NCBI RefSeq assembly: GCF_004526345.1 | Contig: NZ_CP038213.1 | Coordinates: 930,001 to 994,000 of the forward strand | DNA from: Ornithinimicrobium flavum | Lineage (GTDB): Bacteria > Actinomycetota > Actinomycetes > Actinomycetales > Dermatophilaceae | DNA length: 64,000 bases | Reading direction: 5' to 3' | Shown: positions 36,076 to 45,817 of the stretch, in pieces | Layout: every line of letters begins with the position of its first letter | Position numbering within the stretch: the stretch's first letter is position 1 | Notes under the pieces: model-generated | What the model was told of the DNA's origin: nothing | The model's database searches: none | The model's input: the letters and a program-made list of their open reading frames with translations, nothing else | Program-made: the position numbers and the translations under genes

Positions 36076-38604
36076 ATGGAGGGTCCAGAGATCACCTTCA
36101 CCGAAGCCACGATCGACAACGGCAGCTTCGGCACCCGCACCGTCCGGTTCGAGACCGGGCGCCTGGCCAGGCAGGCCGGCGGCTCCGTCACCGCCTACCT
36201 CGACGACGAGACCATGCTGCTGTCGACCACCACGGCCAGCAAGCACCCCAAGGACTTCCTCGACTTCTTCCCGCTGACGGTGGACGTCGAGGAGCGCATG
36301 TACGCCGCGGGCAAGATCCCCGGCAGCTTCTTCCGGCGTGAGGGCCGGCCCTCCACCGAGGCCATCCTCACCTGCCGGTTGATCGACCGCCCGCTGCGCC
36401 CGACCTTCGCCAAGGGTCTGCGCAACGAGGTGCAGGTCGTCATCACCGTGCTGTCCCTCGACCCCGACCACCAGTACGACGTCGTGGCCATCAACGCCGC
36501 GTCGGCGTCGACCCAGATCTCGGGCCTGCCCTTCAGCGGCCCGATCGGCGCGACCCGGGTCTCGCTCATCGACGGCCAGTGGGTCGCCTTCCCCAACTTC
36601 TCCGACAGCCAGCGCTCGACCTTCGACATGGTCGTGGCCGGTCGCGTCGCCGGTGATGACGTCGCGATCATGATGGTCGAGGCCGAGTCCACCGACGCGA
36701 CCTGGGACCTGGTGCGGAACGAGGGCAAGCAGGCCCCGACCGAGGAGGTCGTCGCCCAGGGTCTGGAGGAGTCCAAGAAGTTCATCAAGGTGCTGTGCGA
36801 GGCGCAGGCCGAGCTGGCGACCAAGGCCGCCAAGGAGACCCAGGACTTCCCGCGCTTCCTCGACTACGAGGACGACGCCTACGCCGCGGTCGAGGGCTTC
36901 GCCGCCGCCGACCTCGCCGAGGCGCTGCAGATCGCGGGCAAGCAGGAGCGCGAGTCCCGCATCGACGAGATCAAGATCGCGATGAAGGGCCAGCTCCTCG
37001 GCCTGCACTGGGACGCCGCGGGCGACAGCGACGTGTCCCAGGACGCGCCCTTCGCCGGTCGCGACAAGGAGCTGGACGCCGCCTACCGCGCCGTGCAGAA
37101 GAAGCTCATCCGCGAGCGCATCCTGCGCGACGAGGTGCGCATCGACGGCCGTGGCCTCAAGGACATCCGCGCGCTCAGCGCCGAGGTCGAGGTCATCCCG
37201 CGGGCGCACGGCTCGGCGATCTTCGAGCGCGGCGAGACCCAGATCATGGGTGTCACCACGCTGAACATGCTGCGCATGGAGCAGCAGCTGGACACCCTGT
37301 CCCCGGTGACCCGCAAGCGCTACATGCACAACTACAACTTCCCGCCCTACAGCACCGGTGAGACCGGCCGCGTGGGCTCCCCGAAGCGGCGCGAGATCGG
37401 GCACGGTGCGCTCGCCGAGCGTGCGCTCATGCCGGTCCTGCCGAGCCGCGAGGAGTTCCCCTACGCCATCCGTCAGGTGTCCGAGGCCCTGGGCTCCAAC
37501 GGCTCGACGTCGATGGGCTCGGTGTGCGCGTCCACCATGTCGCTGCTCAACGCCGGTGTGCCGCTGCGCGCCCCGGTCGCGGGCATCGCGATGGGTCTGG
37601 TCTCGGCGGAGATCGACGGTCAGATGCGGTATGCCGCGCTGACCGACATCCTCGGCGCCGAGGACGCCTTCGGCGACATGGACTTCAAGGTCGCCGGCAC
37701 CCAGGAGTTCGTCACGGCGATCCAGCTGGACACCAAGCTCGACGGCATCCCCGCCGACGTGCTGGCTGGTGCCCTGACGCAGGCCCGTGACGCGCGCCTG
37801 CACATCCTGGACGTCATGAACGAGGCGATCGACGCCCCCGACGAGATGAGCCCCTACGCCCCGCGCGTCATCTCGGTGAAGGTCCCGGTCGACAAGATCG
37901 GCGAGGTCATCGGCCCGAAGGGCAAGATGATCAACCAGATCCAGGAGGACACCGGCGCCGACATCTCGATCGAGGACGACGGCACCGTCTACATCGGCGC
38001 CACCGACGGCCCGTCCGCCGAGGCCGCCCGCGCGGCGGTCAACGCGATCGCGAACCCGCAGATGCCCGAGATCGGGGAGCGCTTCCTGGGCACCGTGGTG
38101 AAGACCACGACCTTCGGCGCGTTCATCTCGCTGCTGCCCGGCAAGGACGGCCTGCTGCACATCTCCGAGATCCGCAAGCTCGTCGGCGGTCGTCGCATCG
38201 ACGCCGTCGAGGACGTCCTCGGCGTGGGCCAGAAGGTCCAGGTCGAGCTCAAGGAGATCGACCCCCGCGGCAAGCTCTCGCTGGGCGCCGTCGTCGACGC
38301 CGAGCAGTCCGGCGGCTCGGCGGAGGCTTCCGCCGCCCCGGTCGAGGTCGAGGCCCCGGTCCAGGCCGGTGGCCCCTCGGAGACGCCGGTGGGCGCCCAG
38401 TCCGAGGCGGTCGAGGCCCACGTGCCCCCGGCCCCCGAGGCGGCCGCGCCGTCCGGCGACGCCGAGGGCGACGAGGGTGCTGAGGGCTCCGAGGACTCCG
38501 GCGGTGAGCGTCCGCGTCGTCAGCGTCGCCGTCGTGGCGGTCGTGGCCGCGGCAGCAGCGCCGGCGGCGACGAGCAGACCGCGGGTGGCTCCGACCAGGA
38601 GTGA
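36076..38604 (+). CDS. pnp: Polyribonucleotide nucleotidyltransferase (PNPase)
   Basis: 3'-5' phosphorolytic exoribonuclease, 842 residues. Two RNase PH domains (first ending near residue 250; second with [23 protein letters not shown] core), KH domain (about 597-655, [18 protein letters not shown]) and S1 domain (about 668-738, [20 protein letters not shown]). A tail of about 100 residues ends in Arg/Gly-rich [13 protein letters not shown], probably extra RNA binding. AAGGAGG precedes the ATG. Confidence 0.98.
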   Translation: MEGPEITFTEATIDNGSFGTRTVRFETGRLARQAGGSVTAYLDDETMLLSTTTASKHPKDFLDFFPLTVDVEERMYAAGKIPGSFFRREGRPSTEAILTCRLIDRPLRPTFAKGLRNEVQVVITVLSLDPDHQYDVVAINAASASTQISGLPFSGPIGATRVSLIDGQWVAFPNFSDSQRSTFDMVVAGRVAGDDVAIMMVEAESTDATWDLVRNEGKQAPTEEVVAQGLEESKKFIKVLCEAQAELATKAAKETQDFPRFLDYEDDAYAAVEGFAAADLAEALQIAGKQERESRIDEIKIAMKGQLLGLHWDAAGDSDVSQDAPFAGRDKELDAAYRAVQKKLIRERILRDEVRIDGRGLKDIRALSAEVEVIPRAHGSAIFERGETQIMGVTTLNMLRMEQQLDTLSPVTRKRYMHNYNFPPYSTGETGRVGSPKRREIGHGALAERALMPVLPSREEFPYAIRQVSEALGSNGSTSMGSVCASTMSLLNAGVPLRAPVAGIAMGLVSAEIDGQMRYAALTDILGAEDAFGDMDFKVAGTQEFVTAIQLDTKLDGIPADVLAGALTQARDARLHILDVMNEAIDAPDEMSPYAPRVISVKVPVDKIGEVIGPKGKMINQIQEDTGADISIEDDGTVYIGATDGPSAEAARAAVNAIANPQMPEIGERFLGTVVKTTTFGAFISLLPGKDGLLHISEIRKLVGGRRIDAVEDVLGVGQKVQVELKEIDPRGKLSLGAVVDAEQSGGSAEASAAPVEVEAPVQAGGPSETPVGAQSEAVEAHVPPAPEAAAPSGDAEGDEGAEGSEDSGGERPRRQRRRRGGRGRGSSAGGDEQTAGGSDQE

Positions 38605-38652
38605 CCAGGGGTCGGGCGCGCCGTGAGCGCGCCCGACCACGGCCCGCACGCA

Positions 38653-38693
38653 GCACGAGGCCCGGACGGATCAGATCCGTCCGGGCCTCGTGC
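38653..38693 (+). terminator. Strong hairpin after pnp
   Basis: Near-continuous self-complementary arms (38653-38672 and 38674-38693, about 18 paired bases with a small loop). There is no T-run, but stability is very high. The divergence of the flanks fits termination of pnp. Confidence 0.75.
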
Positions 38694-38748
38694 GTCGTGG
38701 GTGGGCCGGGTGGGGGGCCGGATGGGCTCCTCGGGGGCCGGGCCCGGC

Positions 38749-38871
38749 TCAGGGCCGGGGGACGACCGGGGCGCAGTCCTCGACGAGCCAGCGCATCTCC
38801 ATGATGGCGCGGCCGTGGGCGTCGGTCCCGGGGACCCATGCGATCTCGACCGTGCGGCGACGTGTGTTCAC
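38749..38871 (-). CDS. 40-aa small protein with a perfect Shine-Dalgarno sequence
   Basis: GTG at 38871 with AGGAGGTGATT (38877-38887) upstream, an 11-nt complement to the 16S 3' end and the strongest ribosome site noticed in the window. The peptide opens VNTRRRTVEIAW and contains AHGRAIMEMRWLVEDC. It is neither hydrophobic nor repetitive; one Cys. It ends before the pnp terminator, convergent with pnp. No family was recognised. The ribosome site and clean stop support a real gene. Confidence 0.6.
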   Translation of the reverse strand: MNTRRRTVEIAWVPGTDAHGRAIMEMRWLVEDCAPVVPRP

Positions 38872-39019
38872 CGTCGAATCACCTCCTGCCGTGTGTGTAG
38901 CGCGTGGCCATCACCATAACAAGAAATGTCGGGAAAGTGAACAACAGGTGAACGGGCGCGTCGCGAGGGTAGGTTGTCGGTCACGGTCGCGGCGGGCGAC
39001 CGGGCAGGAGGTGGTCCGG

Positions 39020-40078
39020 GTGCCGGAGAGGGTCGACCTGGCGCTGCGGCTGCTGGCCCGGCTGGAGCGGCGCGAGCAGGTGCTGCCCGCGGCCCGGTCG
39101 CCCCGGGAGTTCCTCCGGCAGGGGCGCACCGTCGTGGCGGCGGACCTGGAGGTCGGCGGGTCGGAGCTGGTCCCGCCGTCCGTGCGAGACACCCTCCGCG
39201 CGGGGGCGGAAGGGGTGGACCTGCTCAGCGCCCCGGTGGCGGCCGACGTGCTGGCGCTGGCGAAGTTCGACCTCGGGGACCAGCTCAAGCTGCGGGCGCA
39301 CTACGTGGGCGGGGGACTGACCATGGCGGTGGCGCCGATGCCGCGCGGCCGGAACGCGACCGACGGCATCGGCAACGCGGTGCGCGCCCACGAGGTGGTG
39401 TCGGCGGGTGCGCCGGGCCTGCGCCCCCGGCTCGTCGCCCACGGCCGGCACGGGCGGTCGCTTCGCTACCTGGTGGAGGAGTGGGTGGACGCCGCCCCCG
39501 TCCTGACGTCCGGGGGTCTGGCGGACGCGGTGGCCGAGGTCGTCGCCGGCCTCGCCGCGGTGCACCGGGTGCACGGTCTCGAGCTGGTGCCGGCCGGCCG
39601 CTCCTGGGGGAGCGGGCTCGCCGGGCGGTGGGAGGCGGTGCGGGCTGCCGGTCTGGTGCCCGCCGCGACTGGGCGGCAGGTGGCCGCGCTCGTCGCCCGG
39701 GACCCGCAGGTGCGCGTCTCCTGGACCCACGGGGACCTCGTCGCCTCCAACGTGCTCCGCACCCCCGACGGGCAGGTCGTCCTCGTGGACTGGGAGCACT
39801 CCGGGGTCGGGGTGGTCGGGCAGGACGCGGCCAAGCTGCACCTCTTCAGCGCTCGTCCGGAGGAGACGCTCGACGCGGTGCTCGACGGCTGGGGTCACGG
39901 CGTGGGAGCTCCCGCCTGCACCGCGGCGGAGGAGCTGGCGCTCGCCCACGCCTACCTGCTGGGCCGCTACCCCGCCCGTCGCGCCGCCCTCGAGGGGCAC
40001 CCGCGCGCGCGGGTCTACGAGCGCCAGGTGCGGAGGCAGGTCGAGCGGCTGGAGCAGGTGCTCGCCCGCTGCGGCTAG
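39020..40078 (+). CDS. Aminoglycoside phosphotransferase-family (kinase-fold) protein
   Basis: 352 residues. The catalytic loop is WTHGDLVASNVLRTPDG (HGDxxxxN) and the Mg site is LVDWEHSG, both hallmarks of the APH/choline-kinase family. The N-lobe lacks a clear Gly-rich loop. AGGAGG lies 7 nt before the GTG at 39020. The substrate is unknown; it need not be an antibiotic, as many family members phosphorylate small metabolites. It is divergent from the 40-aa gene. Confidence 0.8.
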   Translation: MPERVDLALRLLARLERREQVLPAARSPREFLRQGRTVVAADLEVGGSELVPPSVRDTLRAGAEGVDLLSAPVAADVLALAKFDLGDQLKLRAHYVGGGLTMAVAPMPRGRNATDGIGNAVRAHEVVSAGAPGLRPRLVAHGRHGRSLRYLVEEWVDAAPVLTSGGLADAVAEVVAGLAAVHRVHGLELVPAGRSWGSGLAGRWEAVRAAGLVPAATGRQVAALVARDPQVRVSWTHGDLVASNVLRTPDGQVVLVDWEHSGVGVVGQDAAKLHLFSARPEETLDAVLDGWGHGVGAPACTAAEELALAHAYLLGRYPARRAALEGHPRARVYERQVRRQVERLEQVLARCG

Positions 40079-41347
40079 CTAGCCGGAGGGGGGAGGGGGG
40101 CTCGTGCGGGCGTCCGGGACGGCGGCGAGGGTCGCCGCCCCCACCCACCGCTCCAGAGGTCCCCGCCGCCGCGCGAGCGCGAACCCGGCGCCGAGGAGCA
40201 CCGCCGCCGCGGCGTGCAGCAGCAGGGCGTGCTCGCCCTCCCGACCCAGTGCCCCCTGCCGGCCCGCGGTCCCGAGCACCACGACGTGAGCGGCATACAG
40301 GGTCAGTGTCATCGCCCCGGCGCCGGAGAGCACCCGCCACGGCAGGGTCCCCGTCACCCGGACGAGCAGGAGGCAGGACGCGAGGACCACCAGGGCCGCG
40401 CCGGTCGTGTGCGCCAGGTCGACGACGCTGCCGCTGTGCGGCGCCCAGACCGCGAGCCACCACCACGACCCCTCCGGGTGCGTGCCGTAGAACCCCGTCC
40501 GCAGCACGGTCGCCAGGTCGCTCCAGCGGTCCGTGACGCCCCAGCTGTCGAGCAGGGCCTGGCGCACCCCGGGGGAGCGGGTGGCCCAGGCGGACACCCC
40601 CAGCGCCAGGGCCGCCAGCCAGACCCCGACCAGCAGGAGGATCCGCAGGGTCCGCAGGGGCACCCGGTGGTCGGCGCTCCGACCCCTCCCGGCGGGTCCG
40701 TCCCCGCCCTCCGCCCGGCCGGCCCGCGCGCCGGTGAGTGCGGGCGCGAGAGCCCGCCCGGCGGCCATACCCGCGAAGAGGTAGGTCGCCCACGTCAGCA
40801 CCGGGTAGTAGCCCGTGACGGCCAGCTCGGTGAGCAGCTGCCACGGGTTGGCCAGGCTCAGCAGGGAGGGCACCTGGTAGCTGCTCGGGGGCAGCACCGA
40901 CCGCAGCACGAGGCTCAGGGCCGGGCTCGCCAGACCCCAGGCCAGGGCCAGCCAGGCCAGGGACGAGGCACGCCAGCGCAGGACCGGCAGCGCGCAGCAG
41001 AAGAGCAGCCCGTAGTAGGTGAGGATCACCGCCACGCCCGAGTCGAGCAGACCCAGCACCAGCCCGACGAGCGCGACCACCCCGGCCCGCACGAGCAGCC
41101 GGGCCCGGTGCACCCCGATCGTCCCTACGCCCACGTCCCGGGTGACCAGCACCAGGCTCACGCCCGCGAGCAGGGCGAACAGGGCCGAGGACCGCCCCGC
41201 CACCACCTGGAAGAGGACGGGGACCTCGGCGCCGTCGACGACGGTCAGGTGCGCGGCGAACATCCCCACGAGGGCCAGCAGGCGGGCCAGGTCCACCCCC
41301 AGCAGCCGGCTCGGGTATGCCGTCCCGACGGTGCTCAGCCCCACCAC
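40079..41347 (-). CDS. Multi-pass membrane protein, HGSNAT/DUF418 acyltransferase-like
   Basis: 422 residues with about ten hydrophobic helices. The N-terminus (RLLGVDLARLLALVGMFAAH) matches the start of DUF1624/heparan-glucosaminide acetyltransferase-like proteins. The C-terminus (GAGAMTLTLYAAHVVVLG) matches the DUF418 end. Such proteins may acylate envelope sugars. The GTG at 41347 overlaps azlD by 13 bp, so it is the last gene of a four-gene unit. The specific substrate is unknown. Confidence 0.72.
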   Translation of the reverse strand: MVGLSTVGTAYPSRLLGVDLARLLALVGMFAAHLTVVDGAEVPVLFQVVAGRSSALFALLAGVSLVLVTRDVGVGTIGVHRARLLVRAGVVALVGLVLGLLDSGVAVILTYYGLLFCCALPVLRWRASSLAWLALAWGLASPALSLVLRSVLPPSSYQVPSLLSLANPWQLLTELAVTGYYPVLTWATYLFAGMAAGRALAPALTGARAGRAEGGDGPAGRGRSADHRVPLRTLRILLLVGVWLAALALGVSAWATRSPGVRQALLDSWGVTDRWSDLATVLRTGFYGTHPEGSWWWLAVWAPHSGSVVDLAHTTGAALVVLASCLLLVRVTGTLPWRVLSGAGAMTLTLYAAHVVVLGTAGRQGALGREGEHALLLHAAAAVLLGAGFALARRRGPLERWVGAATLAAVPDARTSPPPPSG

Positions 41348-41643
41348 CTCAGCAGGGCGGCCGTGAGGGCGGCTGCGGCCACCACGACGATGAAGGGGGC
41401 CCGGAGCAGCAGGAGCCCCACCGCGACCCCGAGGCCTGCGGCCCGGGCGTCGAGCGTGGGCAGCCGGTCGCCGTCCAGGAGGCCCTGGGTGACGACCAGC
41501 GCGCTCAGGAGCGCGACCGTCAGCAGGGGCACGACCCGGTCCACCCAGGGCACGTGCAGGACCCGCTCGGGCACGAGGTAGCCGCCGAGCTTGAGCAGCC
41601 AGGCGAGCAGGCACGCGGCCAGGACGGCCAGCCAGAGCGTCAC
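41335..41643 (-). CDS. azlD: AzlD-like branched-chain amino acid transporter subunit
   Basis: 102 residues, three to four helices (LWLAVLAACLLAWLLKLGGY; LLLLRAPFIVVVAAAALTAA). Small partner of AzlC in LIV-E family exporters. The GTG overlaps the azlC stop (GTGA). Confidence 0.85.
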   Translation of the reverse strand: MTLWLAVLAACLLAWLLKLGGYLVPERVLHVPWVDRVVPLLTVALLSALVVTQGLLDGDRLPTLDARAAGLGVAVGLLLLRAPFIVVVAAAALTAALLRWWG

Positions 41644-42458
41644 CGGTGTCCTCCCTCGAGCTGCCGCAGGACGTCGGCGTCCCGGGTCACGGGGGGCACG
41701 GGCAGGTCCGGGCCGGTGCCCTGGGTCGGCCGGGTGCGGCCGGTGGGGTCGGTGCGGTCGGTCGGCTCGCCGGAGGCCCGGCGCGGCAGTCCCACGACGA
41801 GGGCCGCGGTCGCGCCCACGAGGACCTCGACGCCCGTCGGCACGAAGGGGGCCGAGACGAGCGTGAGCACCAGGGCCAGCCCTGCGGTCGCCACCGGTCC
41901 CCGGCCCCGCAGCCGTGGCCACACCAGGGCCACGAAGGCCGCGGCCGCCGCGGCGTCCAGACCGTAGGCCCGGGGGTCGCCCATGGCCTCGCCGGCGAGC
42001 GCGCCGAGGAGCGTCGTCGTGTTCCAGATCACGAAGAGGGCGGCGCCGGTGACGTAGAACCCGATGCGGGCGTCGCGGTCCTGCGGCTGGCCCACGGCGA
42101 CCGCCGTCGACTCGTCGATGGTGAGGTGGGCGGTGAGCGGCCGCAGCAGCGCGGACGGGCGCAGCCGTCGGGACAGCTCCAGGCCGTAGAAGCCGTTGCG
42201 CACCCCGAGCAGGCTGGCCGTGGCGACGGCCGCCACCGGGTGCCCTCCGGCACCGATCACGCCGTAGAAGGCGAACTGCGACCCACCGGTGAACATGAGC
42301 AGCGAGGTCAGCACCGTCTGCCACACCGTCAGCCCGGCGGCCACCCCGAGCGCGCCGGCACTGACGCCGTAGAGGCCGACCATCCCCACGGCCAGACCCT
42401 GCCGGGCCGCCGCCGTGCGCCACCACGGCGGCTGCACCTCCGTCGCGGACGGGGTCAC
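41640..42458 (-). CDS. azlC: AzlC-like amino acid exporter subunit
   Basis: 272 residues. AzlC core: [15 protein letters not shown] in the first half and [17 protein letters not shown], then [13 protein letters not shown], as in the family. With AzlD it exports branched-chain amino acids or analogues. The C-terminal tail (about residues 230-272) is Thr/Arg/Pro-rich and cytoplasmic. The GTG overlaps the upstream GNAT stop. Confidence 0.9.
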   Translation of the reverse strand: MTPSATEVQPPWWRTAAARQGLAVGMVGLYGVSAGALGVAAGLTVWQTVLTSLLMFTGGSQFAFYGVIGAGGHPVAAVATASLLGVRNGFYGLELSRRLRPSALLRPLTAHLTIDESTAVAVGQPQDRDARIGFYVTGAALFVIWNTTTLLGALAGEAMGDPRAYGLDAAAAAAFVALVWPRLRGRGPVATAGLALVLTLVSAPFVPTGVEVLVGATAALVVGLPRRASGEPTDRTDPTGRTRPTQGTGPDLPVPPVTRDADVLRQLEGGHR

Positions 42459-43078
42459 AGGCTCACCACGAGGCGCACCTCCCGGGCCGTGCGCCCGTCC
42501 TCGTCCACCACCCGGTCGCGCCACGCGCCGTCGGGCTCGAACCCGGCACCGGCGAGGAAGGCCCGGGTCGCCCCCGCGTCCGCGAGCACCCACGTGGCCA
42601 CGGCCTCGAGGTCGTCGTTGCCCGCCCGCAGGGTGTCGACGGCCGCGTTGAGCAGCCGCGACCCGTGCCCGGTGCGTCGACCCTGCGGGTGCACCCCGCC
42701 GTCCAGGATGACCCCGGTCCGGTCGGGGTCGAGCCCGGGCTCGTCCTCCGCCGGCCCCAGCGCGACGTAGCCCACGACCTGCGGGCCGGCGCAGGCGACC
42801 AGGAGGCGGTGCCGGGGGGTGGGCGGCTGCTCCAGGGACCGGCGCCAGACCGCCGCGAACCGCGGACCGGTGAGGGCGTCGACGACTTCGGGCGCCAGGA
42901 GGTCGGCATACTCCGTCTGCCAGACCCACGCCTGGACCAGGCCCACGGCCGGGGCGTCGCTGGGCCGGGCCGTGCGGACGCTCGCGTCCGCCACCGGGCC
43001 GGGGCCGGTGGCCGCCCCGTGGTCGTGGTCGTGCTGGTGCGGGTGGTCGTGCTGGTGATCGTGCTGGGAGTCGCTCAC
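42455..43078 (-). CDS. GNAT N-acetyltransferase with His-rich N-terminus
   Basis: 207 residues. Residues 1-20 are a run of His/Asp/Gln ([16 protein letters not shown]), likely metal-binding. A GNAT domain follows, with the acetyl-CoA loop in [18 protein letters not shown]. It heads the azlC-azlD operon by GTGA overlap. The acetyl acceptor is unknown; an amino acid or amine later exported by AzlCD is one idea (inference). Confidence 0.83.
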   Translation of the reverse strand: MSDSQHDHQHDHPHQHDHDHGAATGPGPVADASVRTARPSDAPAVGLVQAWVWQTEYADLLAPEVVDALTGPRFAAVWRRSLEQPPTPRHRLLVACAGPQVVGYVALGPAEDEPGLDPDRTGVILDGGVHPQGRRTGHGSRLLNAAVDTLRAGNDDLEAVATWVLADAGATRAFLAGAGFEPDGAWRDRVVDEDGRTAREVRLVVSL

Positions 43079-43101
43079 CGGCCCAGTCTCCCACCCGGGT
43101 C

Positions 43102-43143
43102 GTGTGACAGCTCCACCGTCGACGGACGGTCGGAGTGTCACAC
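43102..43143. promoter_or_regulatory. Inverted repeat upstream of paaA
   Basis: GTGTGACA (43102-43109) and TGTCACAC (43136-43143), extended by CTCC/GGAG after one bulged base; the centre holds CCGTCGACGG. Its right arm lies where the -35 of the paaA promoter would be (-10-like CACACT at 43160-43165). Probably an operator for the paa genes; the regulator is not in the window. Confidence 0.5.
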
Positions 43144-43171
43144 CGGGGGTCGGTTCTGGCACACTGGGGGG

Positions 43172-44200
43172 ATGTACGGCAACGACTTCGGCGACGGTCC
43201 CGGCGCTCCGCTCAACGCCGCGGAGACCCAGGACTACGCGGACGCCCTGGCGGAGCACCTGGCGGCCTTCGACGCCCTGGTCGAGGACGACCAGCGGATC
43301 GAGCCGTGGGACGCGATGCCCGAGGGCTACCGCTCGACCCTCATCCGCCAGATCGCCCAGCACGCCCACTCCGAGATCATCGGTATGCAGCCCGAGGGCA
43401 ACTGGATCAGCCGGGCCCCCAGCCTGCGACGCAAGGCGATCCTCATGGCCAAGGTGCAGGACGAGGCCGGCCACGGGCTCTACCTCTACTCCGCCGCCGA
43501 GACGCTGGGCGTGGACCGGGAGGAGCTGCTGGACAAGCTCCACACCGGCCGGCAGAAGTACTCCTCGATCTTCAACTACCCCACCCTCACCTGGGCCGAC
43601 GTGGGGGCCATCGGCTGGCTGGTCGACGGCGCCGCGATCATGAACCAGGTGCCGCTGTGCCGCTGCTCCTACGGGCCCTACGCCCGGGCGATGATCCGGG
43701 TCTGCAAGGAGGAGTCCTTCCACCAGCGCCAGGGCTTCGAGATCCTGTGGACGCTGTCACGGGGCACCGAGGCCCAGCGCGCGATGCTCCAGGACGCCGC
43801 CGACCGGTGGTGGTGGCCGGCGCTGATGATGTTCGGCCCGCCGGACTCGGGCGAGAAGGCCAAGGAGGGTCACACGGCGCAGTCGATGGCCTGGGGGATC
43901 AAGCGGTTCACCAACGACGACCTCCGGCAGAAGTTCGTCGACATGACGGTGCCGCAGGCCCACAAGCTCGGCATCACCCTGCCCGACCCCGACCTGCGCC
44001 GGAACGAGGAGCGTGGGCACTGGGACTTCGGGGAGATCGACTGGGACGAGTTCTGGCGTGTGCTCAAGGGTGACGGCCCCTGCAACGAGCAGCGGATCGC
44101 CACCCGCGTCGCCGCCCACGAGGACGGCGCCTGGGTGCGTGAGGCGGCGGTGGCGTACGCCGCGAAGGCGGCGGCCCGGTCGGCCGGGGCGGTCGCGTGA
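43172..44200 (+). CDS. paaA: Phenylacetyl-CoA epoxidase subunit A
   Basis: Catalytic di-iron subunit of the PaaABC(D)E multicomponent oxygenase that epoxidises phenylacetyl-CoA. 342 residues, ferritin-like, with iron ligand motifs [18 protein letters not shown] and [22 protein letters not shown] lies 6 nt before the ATG, hinting at leaderless transcription. First of five coupled genes. Confidence 0.97.
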   Translation: MYGNDFGDGPGAPLNAAETQDYADALAEHLAAFDALVEDDQRIEPWDAMPEGYRSTLIRQIAQHAHSEIIGMQPEGNWISRAPSLRRKAILMAKVQDEAGHGLYLYSAAETLGVDREELLDKLHTGRQKYSSIFNYPTLTWADVGAIGWLVDGAAIMNQVPLCRCSYGPYARAMIRVCKEESFHQRQGFEILWTLSRGTEAQRAMLQDAADRWWWPALMMFGPPDSGEKAKEGHTAQSMAWGIKRFTNDDLRQKFVDMTVPQAHKLGITLPDPDLRRNEERGHWDFGEIDWDEFWRVLKGDGPCNEQRIATRVAAHEDGAWVREAAVAYAAKAAARSAGAVA

Positions 44201-44484
44201 GCGCCGACGGCTGGCCCCTCTTCGAGGTCTTCGTCCGGGCCCGGCGCGGGCTCAACCACGTCCACGTCGGCAGCCTGCACGCCCCCGACGCGCAGATGGC
44301 GCTGCGCAACGCGCGCGACCTCTACACGCGGCGGCAGGAGGGTGTCTCGCTGTGGGTCGTGGCCTCCGAGGACATCACCGCCTCGAGCCCGGAGGAGAAG
44401 GACCCGTTCTTCGACCCGGCCGCGGACAAGGTCTACCGCCACCCCACCTTCTACGACGTGCCCGAGGACGTGGAGTACCTGTGA
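44197..44484 (+). CDS. paaB: Phenylacetyl-CoA epoxidase subunit B
   Basis: 95 residues, structural partner bridging PaaA-PaaC pairs. The family start [20 protein letters not shown] is intact. GTGA overlap with paaA and with paaC. Confidence 0.96.
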   Translation: MSADGWPLFEVFVRARRGLNHVHVGSLHAPDAQMALRNARDLYTRRQEGVSLWVVASEDITASSPEEKDPFFDPAADKVYRHPTFYDVPEDVEYL

Positions 44485-45230
44485 GCACGACCGCCTACCT
44501 GCTGGGCCTGGGGGACGACGCGCTGATCTACGCCCAGCGGCTGGGGGAGTGGCTCACGCACGCCCCCCAGATCGAGGAGGACATGGCGCTGGGCAACGTC
44601 GGCCTGGACCTCCTGGGTCAGGCACGCGCGCTGCTCACCCGCGCCGGGGAGCTCGAGGGCCGGGGCAGGGACGAGGACGCCCTGGCGATGACGCGTGACG
44701 AGCGGGAGTTCCGCAACGTCCAGCTGGTCGAGCAGCCGCGCCGGGACTTCGCCTTCGAGATGGCGCGCATGCTCTGGTTCTCCAGCTACCAGCTGGAGCT
44801 CTACTCCGCGCTGCGGACCTCCGCGGACGCGACCCTGGCCGCGGTCGCGGGCAAGGCGGTCAAGGAGGTCGACTACCACCGCGACCACGCGACCCAGTGG
44901 GTCCTGCGCCTCGGGGACGGGACCGGCCTCAGCCACGAGCGGATGCAGGCGGGGCTGGTCGCCGTGAACCCCTACGTCGCCGAGCTCGGGGAGGACCACG
45001 ACGCGGCCCGGTATGCCGTCGAGCAGGGCGTCGGGGTGCTCCCCTCCTCCCTCGCCGACGCGGTCAACGCCTACGTGTCCCAGGTGGTGGAGCAGGCCAC
45101 GCTCACCATGCCCGACCCGCCCCGCTGGCTTGCCCGCGGCGGCCGGGAGGGGATCCACTCCGAGTCGATGGGCTACCTGCTCGCCGAGATGCAGCACATC
45201 GCGCGCAGCCACCCCGGCGCGAGCTGGTGA
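44481..45230 (+). CDS. paaC: Phenylacetyl-CoA epoxidase subunit C
   Basis: 249 residues, non-catalytic ferritin-like scaffold of PaaA. LLGLGDDALIYAQRLGEW and EEDMALGNVGLDLLGQAR are typical. GTGA overlaps on both sides. Confidence 0.96.
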   Translation: MSTTAYLLGLGDDALIYAQRLGEWLTHAPQIEEDMALGNVGLDLLGQARALLTRAGELEGRGRDEDALAMTRDEREFRNVQLVEQPRRDFAFEMARMLWFSSYQLELYSALRTSADATLAAVAGKAVKEVDYHRDHATQWVLRLGDGTGLSHERMQAGLVAVNPYVAELGEDHDAARYAVEQGVGVLPSSLADAVNAYVSQVVEQATLTMPDPPRWLARGGREGIHSESMGYLLAEMQHIARSHPGASW

Positions 45231-45766
45231 GGACCGCCGCCGTGGGCCCCGCACCCGCCTCCGAGCACGCCGCCGGCGACCTGCTGCCCCTGGTCGAGCG
45301 GGAGGTCAGGGCGGTCCTGGACCCGGAGATCCCGGTCCTCACCATCGAGGACCTGGGCGTGATCAGGGCGGTCGACCGGGTCGGTGACGGGCTCGTCGTC
45401 ACCCTCACCCCGACCTACTCCGGCTGCCCGGCCATGCACGCGATGGAGCAGTCCGTGCTCGAGGTGGGCCGTCGGCACGGCGTGCCGCTCGAGGTGCGGA
45501 CCCGGCTCGCGCCGGCCTGGACGACCGACTGGATGAGCGAGGCGGGCCGGGACAAGCTCAGGCGCTTCGGGATCGCCCCGCCGTCCGGGGCGGCACCGCA
45601 TACCTCCGGGCCGGTGCCGCTGACCCTCACCGCCCGGGTGGTGGCCTGCCCCCGCTGCGGCTCCGAGGACACCGAGGAGCTCGCCCGCTTCGGCTCGACC
45701 GCCTGCAAGGCGCTGCGGCGCTGCCGCGGCTGCCGCGAGCCCTTCGACGAGTTCAAGCCGATCTGA
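45227..45766 (+). CDS. paaD: Phenylacetate degradation protein PaaD (Fe-S assembly, DUF59-like)
   Basis: 179 residues. An N-terminal MIP18/DUF59 domain (VLDPEIPVLTIEDLGVIR; TPTYSGCPAM) and a C-terminal zinc-ribbon-like CPRCGS ... CRGC. It probably matures the Fe-S cluster of PaaE. The GTG overlaps the paaC stop. Confidence 0.94.
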   Translation: MRTAAVGPAPASEHAAGDLLPLVEREVRAVLDPEIPVLTIEDLGVIRAVDRVGDGLVVTLTPTYSGCPAMHAMEQSVLEVGRRHGVPLEVRTRLAPAWTTDWMSEAGRDKLRRFGIAPPSGAAPHTSGPVPLTLTARVVACPRCGSEDTEELARFGSTACKALRRCRGCREPFDEFKPI

Positions 45767-45817
45767 GCCCACCGGGGCGGTCCGACCCCCCCCGCACCCG
45801 CACCAGCCAGGAGAGAG

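Noticed and set aside
35515-38649. Very long antisense reading frame opposite rpsO-pnp (also 2056-5664 opposite ileS, 25209-29747 opposite ppc)
   Set aside because: Typical shadow frames of GC-rich genes: low-complexity Arg/Gly/His protein, no domain, no start signal, and the plus-strand genes are certain.
39020-40078. Antibiotic-resistance phosphotransferase
   Set aside because: Only the general kinase motifs are seen; the family mostly acts on metabolites and context gives no resistance hint.
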